Assembly (NCBI GenBank): GCA_049325575.1
Contig: JBMOLK010000303.1
Location: 1-37,218 of the forward strand
Length of the DNA stretch: 37,218 bases
Reading direction: 5' to 3'
Source of the DNA: JBMOLK01 sp049325575
Lineage (GTDB): Bacteria; Bacillota; Clostridia; Acetivibrionales; Acetivibrionaceae
This document shows positions 16,253 through 23,742 of this stretch, piece by piece. How positions within the stretch are numbered: position 1 is the first letter of the stretch; each line of letters opens with the position of its first letter. The notes beneath the pieces are model-generated. The model saw only the letters and a program-made list of their open reading frames with translations, did not search any database and was not told the origin of the DNA. Both the position numbers and the translations under genes were made by a program.

Positions 16253-16281
16253 ATTATACACTTATCATTATAACATGTCAA
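16253..16281 (-). promoter_or_regulatory. Perfect-consensus promoter of the radical SAM gene
   Basis: Minus strand TTGACA (16276-16281), 17 bases, TATAAT (16253-16258). It lies in the gap after the second HD gene, so the radical SAM gene can be transcribed independently and strongly. Confidence 0.85.
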
Positions 16282-16324
16282 GTGCGATTTTCAAGATTAA
16301 ATACATATATATAAATAAAATATT

Positions 16325-17800
16325 CTACTTAGATGATTTTAGTTCATAGATTTGAAATGCAGCAGAGCTACCATTCTGTGTACAGTTTGTCTCTAGCATG
16401 TTGTCTTTAAAGATAAACTCATACGATTCTCCGTTAATATCTAAATCTATTTCTAAAGTAAATTTTCTCTTTGTATCATATACTGCACTTCTAAGAATTT
16501 CATGCCATCTTCTAAATATTTTTTTTGCAAATTTTTGAGAATCCGCTACACCGTAGTATTTAGAACTAAACTTTATTTTATCCTTTTTACATTCGGTTAT
16601 TTCTGTTTCACAAAAAGGCTTTACATCACTACCTGAATGTAGTTCGTCAAACCTAGGCCTACCCCATTCTTGTAGTTCATCACACAAAATTAGTAAAAAT
16701 GGCAAAGTATTAACTTTTAGGTGATAAACTTCAGGACATGTATGTGCAGCTATTGACCTAAGTATTTCTTTTCTTATAAAAAACTGTCTTGCGTCTTCAA
16801 AAGACAATTTTGTTCTTTCCTGAATATTAAAATCTGATTCAAGAAAATAGAATAACGATTTTAAAAGTATGGTACAACTAATTATACCGTGACTATAATA
16901 CTCTAGGGATTTCGCAAATTTTATAAAGTACTTAGTCTGAATTGCCGTCTGATAGAGCTTGAAATCAATAAAATACTTCTCCTCATCTTCTCGGCTAAGT
17001 TTACCATTAAAATAATCACTATATTTCTCTTCTATATATCTTAAGCATTGAGTACTTTTTTCTTCCTTGTCACTAACCTGACACTCAATTTTTGAACTAA
17101 TAAATTCTAATAAAAATTTATTTAGGAACTGATGTTCTAAGTGAAATGCAGCTGAAAACTTCTGTATATTAATTTTACCTAGATGTCTATACATTTTTTC
17201 AACTGACTCACTCACTTTTTCTGCCTTTTCCAAAGGATACCCTAAATCATGACATAACGCAATAATTGCCCACATCGACAATATTTCTTGCTTCTGAACA
17301 GACCGCTTTTCTTTTACTATTGTTTCAAATTCTAAATCTTCAATTTTTATAGCTAATTCTGCATTATCATTATATAATAGTGCAATCCCTAGTAACCAAA
17401 CTCTAAAAACATGAATAACATGATCTCTATAGTTACCATCCACACCATAAAGAACACTTTCAAACTCAGTAAACTCTTTAAAATAGTTTTGGAGTCTATC
17501 CAAACCAAAAACAAACTGGTTATTCCAGTCGCGATTTTCCTTTTTCCAGTTTGACTTTTTTGTGCGATAAGCATCTTCCCTACTATCATAGCATTTTAGG
17601 CTATATATACTATCCTGAAGGATAAACGGCCATGTATCAATTATTAATGTAGTAATACTTTTTTCTCTAAAAGATTTTGTCTCACTTTTTCCCAATTCCA
17701 CTTTAATTGAATTAAGCTTTTTTATTGTATCTTTATGTAAATTTAAAGAATCCTTGTGATCTAAAGCTTGATTTATTAACTCTTCATCACTTATCTTCAT
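16325..17800 (-). CDS. Second HD-domain protein of the island, divergent family
   Basis: About 491 residues, predicted soluble. A different HD fold branch from the one at 13042: YRDHVIHVFRVWLLG (His 127/130), ALCHDLGYPLEKAEKV (His 184-Asp 185), YYSHGIISC (His 304), RSIAAHTCPEVYHLKV (His 353) and LILCDELQEWGRPR (Asp 374). This H-HD-H-H-D order is that of bimetal phosphohydrolases or phosphodiesterases, and all expected ligands are present. The N-terminal 100 residues and the C-terminal 110 residues are unassigned. ATG at 17800 follows GGGGAGAGG. It is on the same strand as and upstream of the radical SAM gene. The substrate is unknown; nucleotides or a modified nucleotide are the most likely class. 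Confidence 0.8.
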   Translation of the reverse strand: MKISDEELINQALDHKDSLNLHKDTIKKLNSIKVELGKSETKSFREKSITTLIIDTWPFILQDSIYSLKCYDSREDAYRTKKSNWKKENRDWNNQFVFGLDRLQNYFKEFTEFESVLYGVDGNYRDHVIHVFRVWLLGIALLYNDNAELAIKIEDLEFETIVKEKRSVQKQEILSMWAIIALCHDLGYPLEKAEKVSESVEKMYRHLGKINIQKFSAAFHLEHQFLNKFLLEFISSKIECQVSDKEEKSTQCLRYIEEKYSDYFNGKLSREDEEKYFIDFKLYQTAIQTKYFIKFAKSLEYYSHGIISCTILLKSLFYFLESDFNIQERTKLSFEDARQFFIRKEILRSIAAHTCPEVYHLKVNTLPFLLILCDELQEWGRPRFDELHSGSDVKPFCETEITECKKDKIKFSSKYYGVADSQKFAKKIFRRWHEILRSAVYDTKRKFTLEIDLDINGESYEFIFKDNMLETNCTQNGSSAAFQIYELKSSK

Positions 17801-18078
17801 TATAACCTCTCCCCATGTATTTTTATCTTTTGAATACCATAATATATAATAATATTATATTATTATATACGCTTTTTCAATTACTTCTCAAAACTACATT
17901 ATATAATCTATAAAACATAATTTATAGAGTTAATGCACGGTTACTCCTCAACAGTCGCTTATAATGTTACATAATTCAGAAAGACTTAAAACAATAACCT
18001 CCGGCACAATTCTCAAATAGTTTTTACAAGTATTTCCCCCAAATCCACTAATTAAACCTTTCCACCGCATCTTATCAT
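17801..18078. other. Right-hand non-coding end of the island
   Basis: No gene. TATAATAATATTATATTATTATA (17845-17867, split here as TATAATAAT-ATTAT-ATTATTATA) is a 23-bp near-perfect AT palindrome. It lies within the leftward promoter region of the second HD gene, where TTTCAA at 17875-17880 (TTGAAA on the minus strand) is a candidate -35. The rest, up to the rlmH stop, shows only unstructured AT-rich sequence. Confidence 0.45.
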
Positions 18079-18108
18079 TTACTTATGATAAACTTCACCG
18101 TTTATTAT
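18077..18108 (-). other. Proximal attachment-site repeat in the rlmH 3' end
   Basis: The partner of the repeat at 12699-12730, in the same orientation. It covers the codons for NGEVYHK, the stop and two bases beyond. The minus-strand core TATCATAAGTAA equals the SCC attachment core in form (TATCATAA followed by GT/AT and a purine). Confidence 0.78.
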
Positions 18109-18558
18109 CTTAAAAGCCCTGAAAATCTGCTCAAATAATATTAACCTTGTGAGCTGGTGAGGAAAAGTTAAATCAGAAAGGGAAAATCTAAAATCCGCCA
18201 TATCAAGAAGTTCAGAATCCACCCCTAACGATCCTCCTATTATAAAGGTGATATGGGATTTCCCTGAAATAAAAAAGGAATTAAGCTTTTGACCAAATCC
18301 TTCCGAATCAAGCTTTTTCCCTTTTACGTCCATAACAATAAGAACAGAACCCTCTTTTAACCTCTTTATAATCCTTTCAGCTTCTTTCTTCTTAACTAGG
18401 ATTTCCTGCGAAGAGCTTAGATTCTCCGGTGCCTGTTCATCACCAACTTCAATCATTTCAAGATCACAAAACCTTGAAAGCCTTTTACTGTATTCATTTA
18501 TTCCTTCCTTTAAATACTTCTCCTTAAGCTTACCTACAGCAATTACAGTTATCTTCAT
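18079..18558 (-). CDS. rlmH: 23S rRNA (pseudouridine1915-N3)-methyltransferase RlmH
   Basis: 159 residues, the usual length. A SPOUT-fold methyltransferase that methylates pseudouridine 1915 in helix 69 of 23S rRNA in assembled 70S ribosomes. Motifs: MKITVIAVGKLKEKYLK at the start, FIIGGSLGVD (the SAM-binding knot region) and the conserved tail LILFEQIFRAFKIINGEVYHK. ATG at 18558 follows GAGGTAG. It is the last gene of the Wal operon, 14 bases after walJ. Its final codons form the core of the attachment-like repeat, and the island begins directly after its stop. The tail is intact despite the insertion. Confidence 0.97.
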   Translation of the reverse strand: MKITVIAVGKLKEKYLKEGINEYSKRLSRFCDLEMIEVGDEQAPENLSSSQEILVKKKEAERIIKRLKEGSVLIVMDVKGKKLDSEGFGQKLNSFFISGKSHITFIIGGSLGVDSELLDMADFRFSLSDLTFPHQLTRLILFEQIFRAFKIINGEVYHK

Positions 18559-18572
18559 TATCTACCTCAATA

Positions 18573-19364
18573 TCAAATTTCAACTACCTTACCTGCCCTA
18601 TCCCTTAACGCAATAGAGAGCATTATATCTTTTTCAATATCTATATTTTTTTCCCTTAGAATATTACATACAGTCTGGTACGCAAGCTCAGGAAAGTTAT
18701 TTTCCTTGCTTAAATGCCCCAAAACAAACTTCCTTGTTCCATTCTGTGCAAGATAAGCTATAACTTTTCCAGCCATTTCGTTGGATAGATGTCCTCTATC
18801 ACCCATTATTCTCTTCTTTAATGGCCATGGATAAGGCCCCATTTTCAACATCTCCACGTCGTGATTTGATTCAATCAATAAAAAATCGCTTCCTTCAAAA
18901 TAAGTAAGAAGCTCTCTATTCATGTGTCCAATATCTGTTGCAGTAGTTATCTTTCTATTATCAACAAAAAAATTAAATCCTACAGGTTCAGCAGCATCAT
19001 GTGGAATTGGAAAGGCTTTTACAAGTATATTCCCTATCTCAAATTCCCTTCTAGTATTAAAGTATACTTTGTTTTTAAGGCTTATGGGGCCCAAATCCAG
19101 CTCCATAGCCTGCCATGTATTTTCATTGGCATATATGGGAACATCAAATTTTCTTGAGACTATACCAGCACCTCTGATGTGGTCACTGTGTTCATGAGAT
19201 ACTAAAATAGCGCTTAGTTCCGAAGGATTTTCACCAATGGAAACAAGCGCTTCAATGATTTTTTTACCGCTTAGTCCGGAATCAATCAAGAGTTTTGTTT
19301 TTCCCGAAGAAATAAAGATCGAATTTCCGCTACTTCCGCTGTATAGGCTGCAAAACTTTATCAT
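18573..19364 (-). CDS. walJ: WalJ (YycJ) metallo-beta-lactamase-fold hydrolase
   Basis: 263 residues. The beta-lactamase-fold metal motif is SHEHSDHIRG (HxHxDH), followed by other ligands in HDAAEPVGF and the Asp of TTATDIGHM, and GHLSKENN near the C-terminus. WalJ/YycJ is a conserved member of WalRK operons, reported as a 5'-to-3' DNA exonuclease involved in coordinating cell wall and replication/repair; the exact role is debated. ATG at 19364 follows AGGAG. It lies between murA and rlmH with short gaps, part of one operon. Confidence 0.93.
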   Translation of the reverse strand: MIKFCSLYSGSSGNSIFISSGKTKLLIDSGLSGKKIIEALVSIGENPSELSAILVSHEHSDHIRGAGIVSRKFDVPIYANENTWQAMELDLGPISLKNKVYFNTRREFEIGNILVKAFPIPHDAAEPVGFNFFVDNRKITTATDIGHMNRELLTYFEGSDFLLIESNHDVEMLKMGPYPWPLKKRIMGDRGHLSNEMAGKVIAYLAQNGTRKFVLGHLSKENNFPELAYQTVCNILREKNIDIEKDIMLSIALRDRAGKVVEI

Positions 19365-19381
19365 TTGTAATCTCCTGACTA

Positions 19382-20641
19382 TTACTCTTCTATTCTTATT
19401 ATTTGAGCTCCCAGGCTTCTTAGCTTCTCTTCAAAATTCTCGTATCCTCTGTCTATGTAATTAGTATTATACACTTCAGTTTCACCTTCTGCAACCAGTC
19501 CCGCAATAACCATAGCTGCACCGGCTCTTAGATCCATTGCTTTAACAGGCGCTCCCGACAGTTTAGGTATGCCCTCAATCACTGCTATCCTGCCCTCTAC
19601 CTTAACTAGTGCACCCATTCTTTTCAGTTCATCCACATATTGGAACCTGGAGTCCCAGATTCCCTCAGTTATTGTACTTGTACCATCAGCCAAGCAAAGA
19701 AGAACTGAGGTAGGCGGGTGAAGATCGGTTGGAAAACCGGGATACGGAAGAGTTTTAATGTTAGCTTTTTGAATATTTTCTGTTCCTGATACTCTAATCC
19801 AGTCCCCACCTTCTTCTACTTTTACATTCATCTCCACAAGCTTTGCACTTAAAGACTCCATATGCTTTGGTATAATATTCCTGACAACTACATCTCCCTT
19901 AGTAGCTGCTGCCGCTATCATAAACGTTCCCGCTTCAATCTGGTCGGGTATTATTGAATGTGTACTTCCTCCACTTAGATTTGAAACTCCCTTTATTTTA
20001 ATAACGTCAGTCCCTGCTCCTTTTACATTAGCCCCCATAGCATTAAGAAAATTTGCTACATCAACAACATGGGGTTCTTTTGCCGCATTCTCTATAATGG
20101 TGGTTCCTTCAGCCTTTACTGCTGCAAGCATAATATTAATAGTAGCCCCTACGCTTACTACATCCATATAAATCTGACTGCCAACAAGCTTTTCAGCTTC
20201 CAGCTTTACTACTCCACGATCTATTTCAACCTTAGCGCCAAGGGCTTCAAAACCCTTTATATGCTGATCTATAGGCCTAAATCCAAAGTCGCAGCCACCC
20301 GGAAAAGCAACCTCTGCTTTTTTAAATCTTCCTAACAGGGCTCCTAGCAGGTAATATGACGCTCTTAGGCTTTTAACCATATCATATGTAGCTACATTTA
20401 ATTTTAAATATTGAGAGTTTATAGAAAGAGTGTTTTTATTTTCATATTCTACTTCTGATCCCAATTCCTTTAATATATCAATTAAAACTTTTACATCACT
20501 AATATCAGGTACGTTTTCTATAATACACGGTCCATCAACCAGGATAGCTGCAGGTATTACAGCAACAACAGAGTTCTTTGACCCACTTATACTAACTTCT
20601 CCCATAAGAGGCCTTCCGCCTTTTATAACTAGCTTTTCCAA
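19382..20641 (-). CDS. murA: UDP-N-acetylglucosamine 1-carboxyvinyltransferase MurA
   Basis: About 419 residues, standard for MurA, the first committed step of peptidoglycan synthesis (PEP plus UDP-GlcNAc). Motifs: GGRPLMGEVSISGSKNS at the N-terminus, SLRASYYLLGALLGR, and FPGGCDFGFRPIDQHIKG with the active-site Cys that fosfomycin alkylates, PGFPTDLHP, and DLRAGAAMVIAGLVAEGETEV. I choose the TTG at 20641, not the longer ORF start at 20683: GGTGGGGG stands upstream and it gives the family length. Its presence inside the Wal operon, between walI and walJ, is a Clostridia arrangement that ties precursor supply to WalRK control. Confidence 0.95.
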   Translation of the reverse strand: MEKLVIKGGRPLMGEVSISGSKNSVVAVIPAAILVDGPCIIENVPDISDVKVLIDILKELGSEVEYENKNTLSINSQYLKLNVATYDMVKSLRASYYLLGALLGRFKKAEVAFPGGCDFGFRPIDQHIKGFEALGAKVEIDRGVVKLEAEKLVGSQIYMDVVSVGATINIMLAAVKAEGTTIIENAAKEPHVVDVANFLNAMGANVKGAGTDVIKIKGVSNLSGGSTHSIIPDQIEAGTFMIAAAATKGDVVVRNIIPKHMESLSAKLVEMNVKVEEGGDWIRVSGTENIQKANIKTLPYPGFPTDLHPPTSVLLCLADGTSTITEGIWDSRFQYVDELKRMGALVKVEGRIAVIEGIPKLSGAPVKAMDLRAGAAMVIAGLVAEGETEVYNTNYIDRGYENFEEKLRSLGAQIIRIEE

Positions 20642-20725
20642 TAAAAACGCCCCCACCTGTAAACTATTTATAGTAATCCGCAATTTATAAAATCCGGGTA
20701 TGCGGATCGTTCTAACTTAATTATA

Positions 20726-20742
20726 TTACTTTATTAAAGTAA
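20726..20742. promoter_or_regulatory. 17-bp palindrome upstream of murA
   Basis: TTACTTTATTAAAGTAA is a perfect 8-bp inverted repeat around one base. On the minus strand a TATAAT follows directly (rc at 20720-20725). It is a candidate internal promoter with operator for murA-walJ-rlmH; no clear -35 is seen. Confidence 0.35.
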
Positions 20743-20786
20743 ATTACACACCTAAAACCTTTAAAATTATAAATTTATTTGGCATA

Positions 20787-21635
20787 TTATTCTATTTCCT
20801 CACCATCATAAACTCTAAAGTATCTTTCATAATGCTTTTCTTGTAAATCTTTCAATCTAACACGCCAAACAGGAACATCATCGATCTCCCTGGTACCATC
20901 ACTCATTTTATGCTCTTTAAAACCCATATCAATCTTATCTATAACAACATTTTTTATTACTTTGTGGTTCTTAAGGAGTACCTGGTAGGCAGGCATTATT
21001 TTTTTAGACTGTATTATCCTGTCAACAGGCCTATACCTACACTTAAGATAAAAGGTACCACTATCGGATATAGATACGGTGATATGATTTTCATAAACCC
21101 AGAACCCCCTGTATTTCTGTATGAATTTATAGGTTTTCTGGCCATCCAAAGCGCTCTCATAAACACTATCCAGCTGATAATTCAATACAGGTATCTCGGA
21201 GCCCAGCAGCAGTTTATTAACATAGCCCATCAGCTCTTCATAGCCACTGATTTTACCTATATTGTCCTCTGGTTTATCATCTTCATAAACAAACGAAAAT
21301 CCATCGTCTTTAAACAGCAATCTTTTATTTTCTATTATGATTTGTTTCTCATTTGGCGCATCTTTTAACTCGATATACTCTCCAAAAATATTCTTTATAA
21401 TACTGCTCTTATTAAAGTAAGTGTTATTATATGTTAAGACTCCTATTTGTTTATTATATAACGGTATTTCACAATTTACAATAACCCCCCTGTCCGAAAG
21501 AGCGGCTCTTGCATTTGAAATAATCTCACTCGATATATTATCTTCACTTAAAATATCAAGTAAAATAAATGCCAGAAACACATTTAGAAGTAAAAAAATC
21601 AATATCAATATATTTTTAGCCCTCGCCCAATCCAT
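20787..21635 (-). CDS. walI: WalI (YycI)-like regulator of WalK
   Basis: About 282 residues, single-pass membrane protein. The N-terminus MDWARAKNILILIFLLLNVFLAFILLD (given here in part: MDWARAKNILILIFLLL) is the characteristic start of YycI proteins, with a short cytoplasmic tail and one transmembrane helix. The rest is extracellular and YycI-like (QLDSVYESALDGQKTYKF, KYRGFWVYENHITVSISDSG). In Bacillus, YycH and YycI form a complex that restrains WalK in the membrane. ATG at 21635 follows GAGGGAG, 16 bases after walH. Confidence 0.85.
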   Translation of the reverse strand: MDWARAKNILILIFLLLNVFLAFILLDILSEDNISSEIISNARAALSDRGVIVNCEIPLYNKQIGVLTYNNTYFNKSSIIKNIFGEYIELKDAPNEKQIIIENKRLLFKDDGFSFVYEDDKPEDNIGKISGYEELMGYVNKLLLGSEIPVLNYQLDSVYESALDGQKTYKFIQKYRGFWVYENHITVSISDSGTFYLKCRYRPVDRIIQSKKIMPAYQVLLKNHKVIKNVVIDKIDMGFKEHKMSDGTREIDDVPVWRVRLKDLQEKHYERYFRVYDGEEIE

Positions 21636-21651
21636 AGCTAAACTCCCTCTT

Positions 21652-23106
21652 CTATGGCTTTTCCCTCATAGGGACAATATAACGTTTGTCATCAAGTGCT
21701 TCTATAACCCAAACAGGCTTTAAATTCTGACTGCTTAGGTTGGATTTAACTTTATATGAAATATACAAGTCTTTAATTGAAAAACTATTATTTAGCTCTA
21801 TATATTTTGAAAAGGCATCGTTTAACAATGCTTCAAAATTAACATTTAGCTGAAGCTCCTCGCTGCCTTTCTCTATTTCTTTTAAAATCCAATAACAGCT
21901 TAAAACCCTTTTACTGTTTGCATCTATTGTTATTGCATTATTTAAGCTTTTTTTATCTTTATCCATAACGGTATATTTATCAAACGTTATTGGCATACCA
22001 TCAAACCTGTAATCAAAAGTAAAGGTGTAGTAGTCACCTTGGTCAATAATCCCCGTCAGGTATACATCAATTCCTGAAATTAAGCTGTCTCTTTCTTTTA
22101 TAAATTTTAATGCTTTTTCAAAAGCTTCACTTTCGTTTCCTTTATCCGTTTTTCCTATAACGGAAAGATATTTGTATTCCAGAAGGCCGTCTCTGTAGAT
22201 TTTGTACATATTGCTAAGGTTTTGAAACACAATTACATTATACATATCAACAGCTCTTATATAATCCTCTTTTTCCCTTCCCAATATATCTTCAGCTATT
22301 TTTTCCAGGTCCGTTCTTCTGTTAGGATTTATTCTATCTATATAATCGGGCGTATCCAAGATAATGTTATTAAAACTCCTATACTTGTTGCCCTCAAGGA
22401 CTATTAGTACATCAGGTCTTAAATTGTAGCTAAGCTTATTTATATTAAGCCTGTGTTCTTTAATTACACTATAGCCTTCAATTTCTTTACTGTAAAACTC
22501 ACTTATAATCCCGTCATAATTATCTCTGGTCAGACCCTCGAAATTAAAAGGAACGACATATTTGGCCACCCTGGTACCATCATATATATATAAGCTTACA
22601 TTATTATTAATATTTTCGGATGGAAGAATAGCCATCTTGTAGATACCGCCAAGCTTTAAGTTAGAAGGGCTCCCCAGCTTTAGAAAAGCAGATAAAAGAT
22701 TATTACTTATTTTTGTTTTAAACTCAAATATAAAAGATTTTTTTAAAACTACCTCACCCCAGAATTCTTCTGTATACTCCTGCTCCATAATCACATTTTT
22801 ACCGGTTAAAATATTGCTTAAGTACGATTTTGCATCTTCCCAAAGCTCATCATAGTATTTTTGCTTTTCACTGACTATCCAGTGAGGATTTTCAAATCCT
22901 TCCGAAATGACAATTCTGTATGGTTCAAAATGGTTACCGATATCAACACTTATTTCTTTGTTCTTACCATAAAAAATACCCAATAAAAAATTAGTAGGCT
23001 CCCCTTGGTTTTGATAATTCCAAAGGATACCTACCTGTATAAAGCTTGTTATTACTAAAATAAGTAGTATGTACAGTTTCAATCTTTCACGCTTTAACCA
23101 ACTCAT
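21652..23106 (-). CDS. walH: WalH (YycH)-like regulator of WalK
   Basis: About 484 residues. One N-terminal transmembrane helix (LKLYILLILVITSFIQVGIL) and a large extracellular domain with the YycH-type features TNFLLGIFYG, PYRIVISEGFENPHWIVS and a C-terminal half resembling walI. Position directly before walI supports the call more than sequence identity does, as YycH proteins diverge strongly. The ribosome site is weak (GGGATG). With WalI it is expected to modulate WalK through transmembrane contacts. Confidence 0.8.
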   Translation of the reverse strand: MSWLKRERLKLYILLILVITSFIQVGILWNYQNQGEPTNFLLGIFYGKNKEISVDIGNHFEPYRIVISEGFENPHWIVSEKQKYYDELWEDAKSYLSNILTGKNVIMEQEYTEEFWGEVVLKKSFIFEFKTKISNNLLSAFLKLGSPSNLKLGGIYKMAILPSENINNNVSLYIYDGTRVAKYVVPFNFEGLTRDNYDGIISEFYSKEIEGYSVIKEHRLNINKLSYNLRPDVLIVLEGNKYRSFNNIILDTPDYIDRINPNRRTDLEKIAEDILGREKEDYIRAVDMYNVIVFQNLSNMYKIYRDGLLEYKYLSVIGKTDKGNESEAFEKALKFIKERDSLISGIDVYLTGIIDQGDYYTFTFDYRFDGMPITFDKYTVMDKDKKSLNNAITIDANSKRVLSCYWILKEIEKGSEELQLNVNFEALLNDAFSKYIELNNSFSIKDLYISYKVKSNLSSQNLKPVWVIEALDDKRYIVPMREKP

Positions 23107-23122
23107 TTTACATCCCAGACCT

Positions 23123-23644
23123 TTATGTACCGAATAGTTTGGTTAGCATATCTGTAATTCTAAAGAACCCATTTTTTATTGAATCCTTTATTCCCTTATC
23201 CAGTAATGTAACGGTAAAAGTATTGACTTGCAGATTCTCACCGGGTATCAGATTCTTCTTATCGCCGTCTTTATATGCCGCAATTCTGATTCTGTTTGCC
23301 CCGTTGTTAGGAAGTTCAATCTCTTTCATAAAAAACCCGGAAGCTCCTATCTTCCATGTATCTTCCTCATCTGTGTTCTTAAAAGGTTCGAAGTTGCCGG
23401 TTTTATCATTATACATCAGCAATTGAACTGTTATACCTTCCTTATCAGAATTACCGCAGATAACATACGACTTCTTAAAAGTTGATTCATCACCCTCCGG
23501 ACGGGTTATGGTGACCAGAAACTGTTTTGTGTCCTTGGTGTCCTTGTTTGCGAGTAAATCATTTTCCCCCGCGGCAAAAGAAGTAACGCATAAACCTAAA
23601 ACGAATACCGCCAGCGTAAATAATACAATAAATTTTTTAAACAT
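23123..23644 (-). CDS. Small secreted protein of unknown function in the Wal operon
   Basis: 173 residues. A classical signal peptide (MFKKFIVLFTLAVFVLGLCV, cleavage near SFAA-GE) precedes a beta-rich domain: FLVTITRPEGDESTFKKSYV, GITVQLLMYNDKTGNFEPF, WKIGASGFFMKEIELPNNG, NRIRIAAYKDGDKK and NTFTVTLLDKGIK. It looks like an immunoglobulin-like or beta-sandwich fold. The N-terminal linker has a short DTKDTK repeat. It lies between walK and walH, a place not occupied in Bacillus or Staphylococcus, and shares the operon spacing (16 bases to walH). I do not recognise a family. ATG follows AGAGGTG. Confidence 0.75.
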   Translation of the reverse strand: MFKKFIVLFTLAVFVLGLCVTSFAAGENDLLANKDTKDTKQFLVTITRPEGDESTFKKSYVICGNSDKEGITVQLLMYNDKTGNFEPFKNTDEEDTWKIGASGFFMKEIELPNNGANRIRIAAYKDGDKKNLIPGENLQVNTFTVTLLDKGIKDSIKNGFFRITDMLTKLFGT

Positions 23645-23742
23645 TGTTTATTACACCTCTTAGATAGTCAATCAGTTGGCTTAAATACCAACTAATTGAC
23701 CAAATTCTAAGACTATTATACTATATTATTGTTACAATATTA

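Larger units (their letters stand above)
12699..18090. mobile_element. rlmH-targeted genomic island (SCC-like architecture, no recombinase)
   Basis: The island is bounded by direct repeats of the 3' end of rlmH, at 12699-12730 and inside rlmH at 18077-18108. The 14-bp core ATTTACTTATGATA is identical and TCACCGTT four bases further is also shared. On the minus strand each repeat reads TATCATAAGTAA, the rlmH stop region and the same core that Ccr recombinases use for SCC elements in staphylococci. Between the repeats are four genes absent from the usual walJ-rlmH neighbourhood, visibly richer in A+T than the flanking operon. No serine or tyrosine recombinase is encoded, so it is a cargo-only or decayed element, or one moved in trans. 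Confidence 0.75.
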
